A DNA stretch of 64,000 nt from Cytobacillus oceanisediminis (GCF_007830235.1 NZ_VLKI01000003.1:310001-374000); one strand, 5' to 3'. Positions 52,279 through 61,217 are shown, numbered from the stretch's first letter. The notes: a model not told the origin generated them from the sequence alone. Program-made: numbers and translations.

Positions 52279-53637
52279 ATGGACCAGTCCAATTTAATTA
52301 AGCCGATGCTTGATGCACAATATCCGGTGATTGATTACGGCAAGGGCGTCTATTTATATGATACCGATGGAAAGGAATACTTGGATGCATCATCTGGCGC
52401 GATTACCGCGAATATCGGCCATGGTGTAAAAGAGATTATTGATGCTATGCATGAACAGGCAAAGAAGGTCTCCTTTGTATACCGTTCTCAATTTACAAGT
52501 GAGGCAGCAGAAAAGCTTGCCTGTAAAATAGCCGAATTATCGCTTGGTGACTTAAATTGGAGTTTCTTTGTGAACAGCGGTTCAGAGGCCACAGAAACAG
52601 CTATGAAAATTGCAATTCAATACTGGCAGGAAAAAGGGACTCAAACAAAAACAAAGGTTCTCTCAAGGTGGATGAGCTATCATGGTATCACCCTTGGAGC
52701 ATTATCGATGTCAGGACACACCGGAAGAAGGGCGCGTTTCATACCGCTTCTTGAGGACTTTCCTGTCATCCACCCTCCATATTGCTACAGATGCCCCTAT
52801 AATCTCGAAGCGCCTGATTGCGGCTATTTATGTGCACATGAACTGGAAACAGTAATAAAACGTATAGGTGCGAAGAACATTGCTGCATTTATTGCAGAGC
52901 CGGTGATTGGTGCTGCCGGAGGAGCTATTGCCCCTCCCAAGGACTACTACAAGGTTATTAAAGAAATATGTGATCGTAACGAAATTTTATTTATAGCTGA
53001 TGAGGTTATGACCGGATTTGGCAGAACGGGTACGATGCTTGCTTCGGAACAATGGAATGTTAAACCTGACATAGTCGCACTTGGAAAAGGAATGGGGGCG
53101 GGATACGCCACGATTGCCGCTGCCCTTGTCAGTGATAGGGTTATGGAGCCGATTTTGGAAGGATCCAAAAGCATCATGAGCGGCCATACATTAAGCGCCA
53201 ACCCTCAATCCTGTGCAGTTTCGCTGGCTGTTTTGGAATATATCGATAAAAATAAAATCATTTCTGAAGTGGACAGCAAAGGAGTGTATCTAAAAAACAA
53301 ACTGTTAAACCTGCAGACCAGGTTTCCTGTCATTGGTGATGTAAGAGGAAAAGGCCTGATGGTGGGGCTTGAATTTGTAAAAAATCCTGCCACAAAAGAG
53401 CCTTTTTCAAGAGAGCTGGCGCTGACTCAAAGAATAATACAGAAGGCACAGGACCAAGGGCTGCTTATTTACCCTGCAGGTGCCGGTACAAATGGAATAA
53501 ACGGCGATGCGATCCTGATTGCGCCGCCATTGACTATTACCAAAAGAGAAATTGATGAGCTGGTGAAGCGCCTTGAAACAACGCTGCAGTTTTTTTCTGA
53601 GAAATATTTGAACCTTGCTGAGGAAGAGGCTGAGTAG
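52279..53637 (+). CDS. yodT: Class III aminotransferase of the lysine/beta-lysine pathway (YodT)
   Basis: A 452-residue class III PLP aminotransferase. The cofactor lysine is K270 in ALGKGMGAGYATIAAAL, preceded by LFIADEVMTGFGRTGTM with the PLP-contacting Asp. FFVNSGSEATETAMKIA is the phosphate loop. It matches YodT by context: CoA-transferase A and B, deacetylase, acetyltransferase and kamA follow as in B. subtilis. It probably transaminates an acetylated beta-lysine derivative or its product; this is inferred. The start is the ATG at 52279 behind GGTGGAGGGAG. Confidence 0.92.
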   Translation: MDQSNLIKPMLDAQYPVIDYGKGVYLYDTDGKEYLDASSGAITANIGHGVKEIIDAMHEQAKKVSFVYRSQFTSEAAEKLACKIAELSLGDLNWSFFVNSGSEATETAMKIAIQYWQEKGTQTKTKVLSRWMSYHGITLGALSMSGHTGRRARFIPLLEDFPVIHPPYCYRCPYNLEAPDCGYLCAHELETVIKRIGAKNIAAFIAEPVIGAAGGAIAPPKDYYKVIKEICDRNEILFIADEVMTGFGRTGTMLASEQWNVKPDIVALGKGMGAGYATIAAALVSDRVMEPILEGSKSIMSGHTLSANPQSCAVSLAVLEYIDKNKIISEVDSKGVYLKNKLLNLQTRFPVIGDVRGKGLMVGLEFVKNPATKEPFSRELALTQRIIQKAQDQGLLIYPAGAGTNGINGDAILIAPPLTITKREIDELVKRLETTLQFFSEKYLNLAEEEAE

Positions 53638-53638
53638 A

Positions 53639-54331
53639 ATGGAGAACATTTTTCATAAAATTATCAATATTGAGGCAGCAATGGAACATTTTTATGATGG
53701 CATGACGATTATGTTTGGCGGTTTCGGTGGAATTGGTACACCTCCGACCATCATTGACGGCATTTTGGAAAAAGGGATAAAAGACTTAACTCTGATCGGA
53801 AATGATTCAGGCTTTCCCCATATTGGCATTGGGAAGGTAGTAAGCCGGGGGAAAGCGAAAAAAATGATTGCTTCCCATATTGGTTCGAATCCGATCGCAG
53901 GCCAGTTAATGACAGATGGAAAAATGAAAGTGGAGTTTTCGCCACAAGGAATACTCGCAGAGAGAATTCGTGCGGGAGGAGCTGGTATTCCTGCTATTCT
54001 TTCTGATATCGGCATGGATAATGACATCGTAACAGGGGATAAACAGAGATGCATATTGAATGGAAAAGAATATCTGGTTGAGACTGCTTTAACGGCGGAA
54101 ATATCCATTGTTTTTGCCAAAAAGGCCGATCCATATGGGAATTTGATCTATGACAAGAGTGCCAGAAATACCAATCCGCTTGTAGCAATGGCTGGTGATA
54201 TGACCATTGCAGAGGTGGAAGAGATTGTCCCGCTTGGAAGCCTTGAACCGGATGAAATTATAACGCCTGGCGTTTTTATCGATTATATTGTCCCTTCGAA
54301 AGGAGTGAACTGGAAATGGGCATGGGAGTAG
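53639..54331 (+). CDS. yodS: CoA-transferase subunit A (YodS)
   Basis: A 230-residue 3-oxoacid CoA-transferase alpha subunit. The family GGFGGIGTPPTIIDG motif is at residues 24-38 and LTLIGNDSG follows. It begins one base after the yodT stop, with AGGAAGAGG upstream, and overlaps yodR by 16 bp. Together with YodR it should move CoA from acetyl- or succinyl-CoA to the keto acid produced in the lysine route. Confidence 0.93.
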   Translation: MENIFHKIINIEAAMEHFYDGMTIMFGGFGGIGTPPTIIDGILEKGIKDLTLIGNDSGFPHIGIGKVVSRGKAKKMIASHIGSNPIAGQLMTDGKMKVEFSPQGILAERIRAGGAGIPAILSDIGMDNDIVTGDKQRCILNGKEYLVETALTAEISIVFAKKADPYGNLIYDKSARNTNPLVAMAGDMTIAEVEEIVPLGSLEPDEIITPGVFIDYIVPSKGVNWKWAWE

Positions 54332-54978
54332 AAGTCAGGAACCGTATAGCAAAGCGTGCTGCAGAGGAAATAAAGAACGGAATGATTGTCAATCTTGGCA
54401 TAGGGATCCCTTCGCTGGTTCCGAACCACTTGCCTGAATGTACGAAGGTTATGTTTCATGCTGAAAATGGCATTACAGGGATGGGACCCAGCCCGGAGAA
54501 AGGGAAGGAAGACGAAAATCTCTGCAATGCCGGAGGTTTTCCAGTCTCAGCAGTGAAGGGGGCATCTTACTGTGATAGTGCTGTTGCCTTTGGAATGATC
54601 CGAAAGGGAAGGGTGGATATGACCATTCTCGGGTCCTTACAGGTGAGTGAAAAGGGAGACTTGGCCAACTGGATCGTGCCCGGCAAAAAAGTGCCAGGGA
54701 TGGGTGGGGCAATGGAGCTCGCACAAAAAGCAAAAAAAGTCATTGTCTTAATGAACCAGACAGACAAACACGGAAATTCAAAAATAATGAAGGAGTGCAC
54801 ACTCCCCCTCACATCGGCCAACTGTGTCGACATGATTATAACGGATATGGCGGTTTTTCAAATATCCGACGAAGGCTTGAAACTAATGGAATTATTCGCG
54901 CCTCATTCGGTTAACGAAGTAAGAGCTAAAACGGGATGCAGCTTTACAATCGCTGAAAATATAAGAGTAATTGGTTAA
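54316..54978 (+). CDS. yodR: CoA-transferase subunit B (YodR)
   Basis: A 220-residue beta subunit. NLGIGIPSLVPNHLPE is followed by the catalytic glutamate in FHAENGITGMGP (near residue 54) and the oxyanion-type GSLQVSEKGDLANWIVPGK. It overlaps yodS by 16 bp, so the subunits are made in step. The ATG at 54316 has AGGAG 10 bases upstream. Confidence 0.93.
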   Translation: MGMGVEVRNRIAKRAAEEIKNGMIVNLGIGIPSLVPNHLPECTKVMFHAENGITGMGPSPEKGKEDENLCNAGGFPVSAVKGASYCDSAVAFGMIRKGRVDMTILGSLQVSEKGDLANWIVPGKKVPGMGGAMELAQKAKKVIVLMNQTDKHGNSKIMKECTLPLTSANCVDMIITDMAVFQISDEGLKLMELFAPHSVNEVRAKTGCSFTIAENIRVIG

Positions 54979-55032
54979 TATGCTTTGCTAACTTCATAGG
55001 GTTAGAGATTTGGGATAAGGGAGTGGTGATAT

Positions 55033-56310
55033 ATGGTAATACAACAAAAAATCAAACAATGGCTCGAAGAAAACAAACAACGGGGAGTGCGGATTCTTCA
55101 GCAGCTCGTTCAGGAAGGCAGTACCCGCGGAAATGAAAGCAGTGCCCAGGCTGTGATTATTGAAAAATGCCGGAAACTGGGACTAACCCTCGATATTTGG
55201 GAGATTGGAAAGGAAGCTCTGATCAAACATCCGGCCTTTTCCTCGGACAGAAAGGATTTTTCCGGAAATCCTAATGTAGTGGCAACCTTGAAAGGAACAG
55301 GAGGAGGGAGATCCCTAATCCTGAATGGGCATATTGATGTTGTGCCTGAAGGGGACAGGAATGATTGGGAACATGATCCCTTTAGCGGCAGGATCGAAGA
55401 TGGCAAGCTTTACGGGCGGGGGTCAACAGATATGAAAGGCGGAACTGTCTCACTTCTGCTTGCAATGGAAGCAATTATCTCCTTAGACATTAAGCTTAAA
55501 GGAGATGTTATTTTTCAAAGTGTCATAGAAGAGGAGAGTGGCGGTGCAGGCACACTGGCTGCTGTCTTGCGGGGATATAAGGCCGATGGGGCGATTATTC
55601 CTGAACCTACTAATATGAAGATTTTCCCCAAACAGCAGGGGTCCATGTGGTTCCGCATAACAGTCAAAGGCCGATCTGCGCATGGAGGCACACGTTATGA
55701 AGGAGTTAACGCAATAGAAAAAGCAATGATTGTTATGTCAAAGCTGCAAGATCTGGAGAAAGCGAGAAACCTTAAAATAACCGATCCTCTATATAGCAAA
55801 ATTCCTATTCCGATTCCTATTAATATTGGAAAAATAAATAGCGGCGAATGGCCTTCTTCAGTACCTGATATTGCGGTAATTGAAGGGAGGATGGGCGTTG
55901 CTCCGGACGAAGATATGAAATCGGCTGAAAGAGAGCTGGAATTTTGCATGAAGAAAGTTGCTGAAAAAGATGACTGGCTTAAAAAGAATCCCCCTCAAGT
56001 CGAATGGTTTGGCGGGCGATGGATTCCCGGGAATCTGGAAGAAAATCATCCTCTCATGTCAGTTCTATCAGAATCCTATGAAGCAGTAAAAGGCAAGCAG
56101 CCTGTAGTTGAGGCATCACCGTGGGGAACGGATGGCGGAATATTATCCCGGATAGGAGATACCCCTGTTGTTGTGTTTGGCCCTGGCGTAACAGAAGCAG
56201 CCCATGATGTGAATGAGTATATTTCCATTCAGGAAGTGTTTCATGCTGCTGAGATTATTGCTCTTGCTATTATGGAGTGGTGCGGTACTGGAAGTGATCG
56301 GCACAATTGA
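55033..56310 (+). CDS. yodQ: M20 family deacetylase/peptidase (YodQ)
   Basis: A 425-residue ArgE/DapE-type di-zinc hydrolase. Metal and catalytic residues appear as LILNGHIDVVPEGD (His-x-Asp), GRGSTDMKGG (bridging Asp), EEESGGAG (catalytic Glu pair) and the C-terminal HDVNEYI histidine. It is expected to remove the acetyl group from an N-acetylated beta-lysine pathway intermediate, complementing the acetyltransferase encoded next. AAGGGAGTGGTG precedes the ATG. Confidence 0.9.
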   Translation: MVIQQKIKQWLEENKQRGVRILQQLVQEGSTRGNESSAQAVIIEKCRKLGLTLDIWEIGKEALIKHPAFSSDRKDFSGNPNVVATLKGTGGGRSLILNGHIDVVPEGDRNDWEHDPFSGRIEDGKLYGRGSTDMKGGTVSLLLAMEAIISLDIKLKGDVIFQSVIEEESGGAGTLAAVLRGYKADGAIIPEPTNMKIFPKQQGSMWFRITVKGRSAHGGTRYEGVNAIEKAMIVMSKLQDLEKARNLKITDPLYSKIPIPIPINIGKINSGEWPSSVPDIAVIEGRMGVAPDEDMKSAERELEFCMKKVAEKDDWLKKNPPQVEWFGGRWIPGNLEENHPLMSVLSESYEAVKGKQPVVEASPWGTDGGILSRIGDTPVVVFGPGVTEAAHDVNEYISIQEVFHAAEIIALAIMEWCGTGSDRHN

Positions 56311-56397
56311 AGAAGAGGGTTTATTTAACATGGCAAATGAAATCGGAAGTGCTTTTAATGATAAATTCTTGGGACTTCCTTAAAAAATTTTGCAGTT

Positions 56398-56502
56398 GGC
56401 CGGTAAATGCTCCCGTTTGGCCGGTATTTTAGTGAATTCGGCCGGTAAATCCGCCATTTTGGCCGGTAAAATGAAGGAATTGGCCGGTAAATCCTAATGG
56501 AT
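56398..56502 (+). repeat. 21-bp-phased motif array (core GGCCGGTA), five units
   Basis: GGCCGGTA starts at 56398, 56419, 56440, 56461 and 56482, exactly 21 bp apart, usually within TTGGCCGGTAAAT. The 13-base interval between cores is not conserved. It sits between yodQ and ablB and is followed by a hairpin. It has the same architecture as the CCGATAA array at 11102 but a different core. Confidence 0.9.
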
Positions 56503-56510
56503 CTTTTACT

Positions 56511-56537
56511 GCCTGGCCGAATGGCCGGGCAATTTTA
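56511..56537 (+). terminator. Terminator-like hairpin before ablB
   Basis: GCCTGGCC pairs with GGCCGGGC (one G-U) through GAAT, followed by AATTTTATT. It may reduce read-through from yodQ. Confidence 0.65.
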
Positions 56538-56561
56538 TTAAAAATAAGGGGGTCTGGATAA

Positions 56562-57431
56562 ATGAATAGTACCGCATCCATTAAAACGGTTAAAAAAGAG
56601 AATTTTTCAGCCGAAATGTACATTGATCCTTTCAATAAACGACTAAGAGTGGACAATTATTTAGGCAATCTACAGGAAGTGATCCGTGAGGCAGAAGCAG
56701 CCGCAAAGGCACAGCAGAGTGAAAAATTAATATTTAGAGGAAGAGCGGAGAATTATGCTGCCCTGCTTGCCCATGGATTTCAGTGCGAGGCCATCATTGA
56801 CGGTTACTTCCTTGGATCTGACCAATATTTCTTCTGCAAATATTATTCGGATGAAAGAAGGACAAGCGGGCATTGGATTGCTGAAGATAGTATCGTTAAA
56901 AATATTCTGGCCCTTGAAAGAAACAGGGACGTAATTATGCCTCCTTCCGAATACAAGCTGAAAAAAATAACACAGGTGGATGCCGAGAAGCTTGCCGCCC
57001 TTTATCGAGAAGTATTTCAAATTTATCCAACACCCCTCCATGATCCCGCATATATTAAAAAAACAATTCAAGAAGGCACCATTTATTATGCATTTCAGTA
57101 TGGAGAAGATCTGGTCAGCGCTGCTTCAGCAGAAGTAAATCTTTTTTATAAAAATGCAGAATTAACAGACTGTGCTACGCTTCCTTCCCATCGCAAACAC
57201 GGCCTAATGAAAATCCTGCTTGAAAAATTGGAAGAAGACTTGCAGTCGCAGGGAATCTATTGTGCCTACTCCATTGCAAGAGCCCTGTCATTTGGAATGA
57301 ATGCGGTCCTGCATCAGCTTGGGTATACGTATCGGGGCCGTCTTCTAAATAACTGCTATATTTTCGATAAACTTGAAAATATGAATGTGTGGGTAAAGGA
57401 CTTGGCGGCTTCAAGTAATGAATTTGATTAA
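56562..57431 (+). CDS. ablB: Putative beta-lysine N-acetyltransferase (AblB/YodP)
   Basis: A 289-residue GNAT protein. The C-terminal half (residues ~145-270) holds the GNAT core with LAALYREVFQIYPTPLHDP, then TDCATLPSHRKHGLMKILLEKLEED, the acetyl-CoA loop. The N-terminal half matches the AblB/YodP arrangement. It acetylates the beta-lysine made by KamA; in archaea N-epsilon-acetyl-beta-lysine is an osmolyte, whereas here the nearby deacetylase and CoA-transferase point to catabolism. AAGGGGGTC lies upstream. Confidence 0.9.
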   Translation: MNSTASIKTVKKENFSAEMYIDPFNKRLRVDNYLGNLQEVIREAEAAAKAQQSEKLIFRGRAENYAALLAHGFQCEAIIDGYFLGSDQYFFCKYYSDERRTSGHWIAEDSIVKNILALERNRDVIMPPSEYKLKKITQVDAEKLAALYREVFQIYPTPLHDPAYIKKTIQEGTIYYAFQYGEDLVSAASAEVNLFYKNAELTDCATLPSHRKHGLMKILLEKLEEDLQSQGIYCAYSIARALSFGMNAVLHQLGYTYRGRLLNNCYIFDKLENMNVWVKDLAASSNEFD

Positions 57432-57695
57432 CAACGAAAAAGAGTGCGGCTCTCGAGGTATGGTACTTAGTCCTGATGATTAACGACGAAAAAGAGTGCG
57501 GTTCAAGAGATATGGTAGTTAATTAGAGTGAATAACGACGAAAAAGGGTGCGACTCTCAAGAGATGGTAGTTAATCCGAGTGAATAACGACGAAAAAGGT
57601 GCGACTCTCGAGATATGGTAGTTAATCCTGCTGATTAACGACGAGATAGGGTACAGCCCTTAGGAAAAGGTAGTTATTCTGCTTTTACCGGCGCC
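57431..57695 (+). repeat. 52-bp tandem repeat, about five copies
   Basis: ACGACGAAAAAG-type starts are at 57431 (ACAACG variant), 57483, 57535, 57587 and 57638, giving spacings of 52, 52, 52 and 51. Each copy includes GTGCG(G/A)CTCTC, GATATGGTAGTTAAT and GATTAACGACG or GAATAACGACG. It starts at the ablB stop codon, and the last copy is degenerate. AGAG and CTCT within each unit could form small hairpins. Apart from the kamR promoter region, nothing else lies in the gap up to 57832. Confidence 0.92.
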
Positions 57696-57750
57696 ACTTA
57701 GTCTTTTACAAAATGTGAAGTAACAGACCTTCTTCAAAAGAGTACCCTGC

Positions 57751-57781
57751 TATAATCCAAAAAGTGCCAGAATTCCGGCAC
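57751..57781 (+). promoter_or_regulatory. kamR -10 box and near-palindromic operator
   Basis: TATAAT (57751-57756) with no strong -35. GTGCCAGAATTCCGGCAC (57764-57781) is an 18-bp palindrome with one mismatched central pair, placed at about +1 to +18. A third GGCACC lies at 57809. Autoregulation of kamR or another repressor could act here; this is inference. Confidence 0.45.
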
Positions 57782-57832
57782 CGTTATGACAAGTTTTCGG
57801 CACCCCCTCATATACATGTAGGGGAGGGGATC

Positions 57833-59272
57833 ATGTTGTCCGAAACACAAGCTATGTCAAAGGAAGTTCTTGCTGCCATTTTAAAAGGAATCGATGAAGG
57901 GATCCATGTTGTGGATTTGGATGGGCATACCATTTTTTATAATGAAATTGCCGCTAAGCATGATGGTTTGAACGTTTCCGAAGTTCTGGGCAAATCAGTC
58001 CTTAACGTTTTCCCATCATTGGATGAAGAGACAAGCACGCTATTAAAAGTGATCAAAACCAAAAAACCGATATACAATCAATTACAATCGTATGTTAATG
58101 TCCATGGCGTTCAAATTGAAACGATCAACACAACATTGCCGATCCTGGTAAATGGCAAAGTAGCCGGAGCCGTTGAGATTGCAAAAGATTATTCAAGACT
58201 GAAGCTTCTCTCGGAAAGCCTGCTTGATTTGCAGAAAAAAATAAAAAAGCCTGCGAAAAAGACTAACAATATTAACAATGTCCAATATACCTTGGACAGT
58301 CTTCTTACGAATAACAAGGAAATGCAGAAAATAAAAAATGAAGCAGCTAAACTGGCAAAGTCAGACTCTCCCATTCTTGTATTTGGAGAAAGCGGATGCG
58401 GAAAAGAGCTATTTGTCCAAGGGATCCACCATGCATCCTCAAGGAACAATGGCCCTTTCATTGCCCAAAATTGCGCAGCTATTCCGGAGTCACTTTTGGA
58501 AAGTATATTGTTCGGGACTGCAAAAGGGAGCTATACCGGTGCTGTAGACAGGCCTGGATTGTTTGAGCTGGCGGATGGCGGCACACTTTTTCTGGATGAA
58601 ATCCATGCGATGCCCATTGAGCTTCAAGCTAAACTGCTCAGGGTGCTTGAGGATGGGGTAGTACGAAGAGTGGGCAGCCCGAAAAGCTGCCAGGTGAATG
58701 TGAGGGTGATTGCGGCCATGAATATCCATCCCGGTGAGGCCCTTGAAAAAAGGAAAATCAGGACAGATTTATTTTACCGCTTGAACGTCCTCACATTCGG
58801 GCTGCTGCCATTAAGGGAAAGGGTAGAGGATATAGAATTCCTTTCTATGCATTTTATAAAGCAATTTAACCGGGCATTTAATAAAAATGTTAAAGGCAGC
58901 GATGCAGAGGTAAATCAATTTTTCAAAGGCTACAGATGGCCGGGAAATGTCCGGGAACTAAAGCATACAATCGAGTACATGATGAATGTATGCGAGAAAG
59001 ACTATCTGGAGGAAGAAGATCTGCCAGTCATGATGAAGCAGCAAATTCAAACGCATAAAAAAGACGTGCCAGCCAGGGGATTATCATTAAAGACGAACTT
59101 GGAGGGTCTTGAAAAAGAACTAATAGAAAATGCCCTTAAGCAAACAGATGGAAATATAAAAAGAGCGGCAAAGCTATTGGATGTTCCCCGGCAAACTCTT
59201 CAATATAAGCTATCCAAGTATAAAATCAGGATTCACGAAGACAGAGATCAGCGAGGAAAGCCGTTAGCCTAA
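57833..59272 (+). CDS. Sigma-54-dependent transcriptional activator (KamR-like)
   Basis: A 479-residue enhancer-binding protein. An N-terminal PAS domain (residues ~17-120, GIDEGIHVVDLDGHTIFYN) precedes the AAA+ domain. Walker A is GESGCGKE (from residue 185) and the sigma-54-contacting GAFTGA loop appears as GSYTGA (232-237). GGTLFLDEIHAM is Walker B. A Fis-type HTH ends the protein (GNIKRAAKLLDVPRQTLQYKL). A near-consensus sigma-54 promoter lies directly downstream, before kamA. In B. thuringiensis, as I recall, KamR activates the kam genes this way. The start has GGGGAGGGGATC. The phenylalanine-to-tyrosine change in the loop is tolerated in the family. Confidence 0.92.
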   Translation: MLSETQAMSKEVLAAILKGIDEGIHVVDLDGHTIFYNEIAAKHDGLNVSEVLGKSVLNVFPSLDEETSTLLKVIKTKKPIYNQLQSYVNVHGVQIETINTTLPILVNGKVAGAVEIAKDYSRLKLLSESLLDLQKKIKKPAKKTNNINNVQYTLDSLLTNNKEMQKIKNEAAKLAKSDSPILVFGESGCGKELFVQGIHHASSRNNGPFIAQNCAAIPESLLESILFGTAKGSYTGAVDRPGLFELADGGTLFLDEIHAMPIELQAKLLRVLEDGVVRRVGSPKSCQVNVRVIAAMNIHPGEALEKRKIRTDLFYRLNVLTFGLLPLRERVEDIEFLSMHFIKQFNRAFNKNVKGSDAEVNQFFKGYRWPGNVRELKHTIEYMMNVCEKDYLEEEDLPVMMKQQIQTHKKDVPARGLSLKTNLEGLEKELIENALKQTDGNIKRAAKLLDVPRQTLQYKLSKYKIRIHEDRDQRGKPLA

Positions 59273-59291
59273 ATGAATAAAACCATCACAG

Positions 59292-59315
59292 TGCCGAATA
59301 ATCGGCATTTTTTTT
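59292..59315 (+). terminator. Intrinsic terminator after the sigma-54 activator gene
   Basis: TGCCGA and TCGGCA around ATAA, followed by eight T. Confidence 0.93.
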
Positions 59316-59412
59316 GTATTTGAAAAACCGCTTCAATTAAATATCTGCCAAAACATAAACAATCTTCCACTCAAGCCCCTTTTTCATAGGATAATATAAA
59401 AACTCTTTAACT

Positions 59413-59428
59413 TGGCACACTTCTTGCA
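59413..59428 (+). promoter_or_regulatory. Sigma-54 (-24/-12) promoter of kamA
   Basis: TGGCAC (59413-59418), five bases, TTGCA (59424-59428) fits the sigma-54 consensus TGGCAC-N5-TTGCW, preceded by the usual T. It lies 38 bp upstream of the kamA ATG and just downstream of the activator gene. No second copy is seen before yodT or ablB. Confidence 0.9.
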
Positions 59429-59465
59429 AGATAACTAGATAAGAATCTGACATGGGGGAATTTTA

Positions 59466-60896
59466 ATGAAAAACTTTTTATATAAACCAGATCGGCACTG
59501 GAAGGACATAGAGCTATGGAAGGATGTCACGGAGGAGCAGTGGAATGATTGGCTCTGGCAGTTGACAAACACGGTTCGCACTGTTGATGATCTTAAAAAT
59601 GTCATTAACCTTACACCTGAAGAGGAAGAAGGAGTAGTGATTTCAACTAAAACCATTCCGTTAAACATTACACCTTACTACGCATCCCTTATGAACCCGG
59701 ACGATCCGCGCTGTCCGGTCCGAATGCAATCCGTCCCAATTTCAAAGGAAATTTATAAAACAAAATATGACCTCGAAGATCCGTTGCACGAGGATGAAGA
59801 TTCGCCGGTGCCAGGGCTTACTCACCGCTATCCTGACCGTGTTCTATTCCTGGTGACAAACCAATGCTCGATGTATTGCCGCTACTGTACAAGAAGAAGA
59901 TTCTCCGGGCAAATTGGCATGGGAGTACCGAAAAAACAGCTTGATGCAGCAATTGATTATATCCGTAATGCTCCCCAGGTGAGGGATGTTCTAATTTCCG
60001 GCGGTGACGGCCTATTAATCAATGACAATATTCTTGAATACATTTTGAAAAATTTGCGGGAAATTGACCATGTCGAGATCATCAGAATCGGAACAAGAGC
60101 CCCGGTGGTGTTTCCGCAGAGAATCACTGAAAACCTTTGCAATATTTTGAAAAAGTATCATCCGGTTTGGTTAAATACTCATTTTAATACATCCATCGAA
60201 ATTACCGAAGATTCCAAGAGGGCATGTGAAATGCTCGCCAATGCAGGGGTGCCGGTTGGAAACCAATCTGTCATCCTCGCCGGAATCAACGACAGTGTGC
60301 CAATTATGAAAAAGCTGATGCATGATCTTGTAAAGATTCGTGTTCGGCCTTATTACATTTATCAATGTGATCTTTCTGAAGGAATCGGCCATTTCCGTGC
60401 GCCTGTTTCAAAAGGACTTGAAATCATCGAAGGCTTAAGGGGCCATACTTCCGGCTATGCTGTTCCGACTTTTGTTGTCGATGCACCTGGCGGCGGAGGA
60501 AAAATTTCACTTCAGCCGAATTATTTAATCTCACAAAGTGCTGACAAAGTGGTGCTCCGCAATTTTGAAGGCGTTATCACCACATATCCGGAACCGGAAA
60601 ATTATGTGCCTGGCCGTGCAGAAGGGTATTTTAAAGAAATCTATCCGGATATGGATATGAAAAGATCGAATGTTGGGATAGCCGCCTTGATGAATGACCA
60701 GCAATTTAACCTTGTCCCTGAAGGACTTGCAAGACTGGACCGCCGTGAAAAATATGAAAGCGATCCGTCACACAGTTCATTAAAAGATAAGCGTGACAAA
60801 CGGGATGAATTAAAGGATAAGAAATTTAAAGCCCAGCAGACAAAGCAGGATCCGAAAGATATAAGCGATGCAGGGCCGGCAGCGGCAAAGGAATAG
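59466..60896 (+). CDS. kamA: Lysine 2,3-aminomutase
   Basis: A 476-residue radical-SAM, PLP-dependent enzyme that converts L-lysine to L-beta-lysine. The cluster motif CSMYCRYC gives C134, C138 and C141. LISGGDGLLIND follows as the SAM-contact GGE-like motif, and the PLP lysine lies in VDAPGGGGKISLQPNYL. The lysine-carboxylate HTHFNTSIEIT region is also intact. The C-terminal tail is long and charged (KDKRDKRDELKDKKFK), a feature of Bacillus KamA/YodO. GGGG precedes the ATG. It is transcribed from the sigma-54 promoter with yokU. Confidence 0.96.
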   Translation: MKNFLYKPDRHWKDIELWKDVTEEQWNDWLWQLTNTVRTVDDLKNVINLTPEEEEGVVISTKTIPLNITPYYASLMNPDDPRCPVRMQSVPISKEIYKTKYDLEDPLHEDEDSPVPGLTHRYPDRVLFLVTNQCSMYCRYCTRRRFSGQIGMGVPKKQLDAAIDYIRNAPQVRDVLISGGDGLLINDNILEYILKNLREIDHVEIIRIGTRAPVVFPQRITENLCNILKKYHPVWLNTHFNTSIEITEDSKRACEMLANAGVPVGNQSVILAGINDSVPIMKKLMHDLVKIRVRPYYIYQCDLSEGIGHFRAPVSKGLEIIEGLRGHTSGYAVPTFVVDAPGGGGKISLQPNYLISQSADKVVLRNFEGVITTYPEPENYVPGRAEGYFKEIYPDMDMKRSNVGIAALMNDQQFNLVPEGLARLDRREKYESDPSHSSLKDKRDKRDELKDKKFKAQQTKQDPKDISDAGPAAAKE

Positions 60897-60906
60897 GAGG
60901 CTAAGG

Positions 60907-61191
60907 ATGCAAAATAAATGTGCTTGGTGTGAAAGCAAAAATATTTGTGATAGCAAGGAAACCGTCTATTGGGAGCTTCCGGATGGAACCAGGGCCATTC
61001 AAATTAATGACACACCTTCAACTGTCTGCAGTGAATGTGACATGGTGTATCAGTCTGATGATCTCGTGAAGGAAATTGAGGATCAATTGTTTTTAATCGA
61101 CACGAAAAAAATTGGAAAAGAAATAAGTTATGCAAAGCTGATGGAGCAGCCGCGGCTGCTGAAAAGAAACTATTTTGATTTTACTTCATAG
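60907..61191 (+). CDS. yokU: YokU family zinc-finger-like small protein
   Basis: A 94-residue protein. CAWCESKNIC near the N-terminus and CSECDMVYQ near residue 45 give two Cys-pair sites of a likely zinc finger, the YokU pattern (a YgiT-like fold). It starts 10 bp after the kamA stop with GGAGGCTAAGG. The longer frame overlapping kamA is rejected. The function is unknown; cotranscription with kamA is as in B. subtilis. Confidence 0.9.
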   Translation: MQNKCAWCESKNICDSKETVYWELPDGTRAIQINDTPSTVCSECDMVYQSDDLVKEIEDQLFLIDTKKIGKEISYAKLMEQPRLLKRNYFDFTS

Positions 61192-61217
61192 GAGAAAAAT
61201 CACAGTTAGGAAATAAT

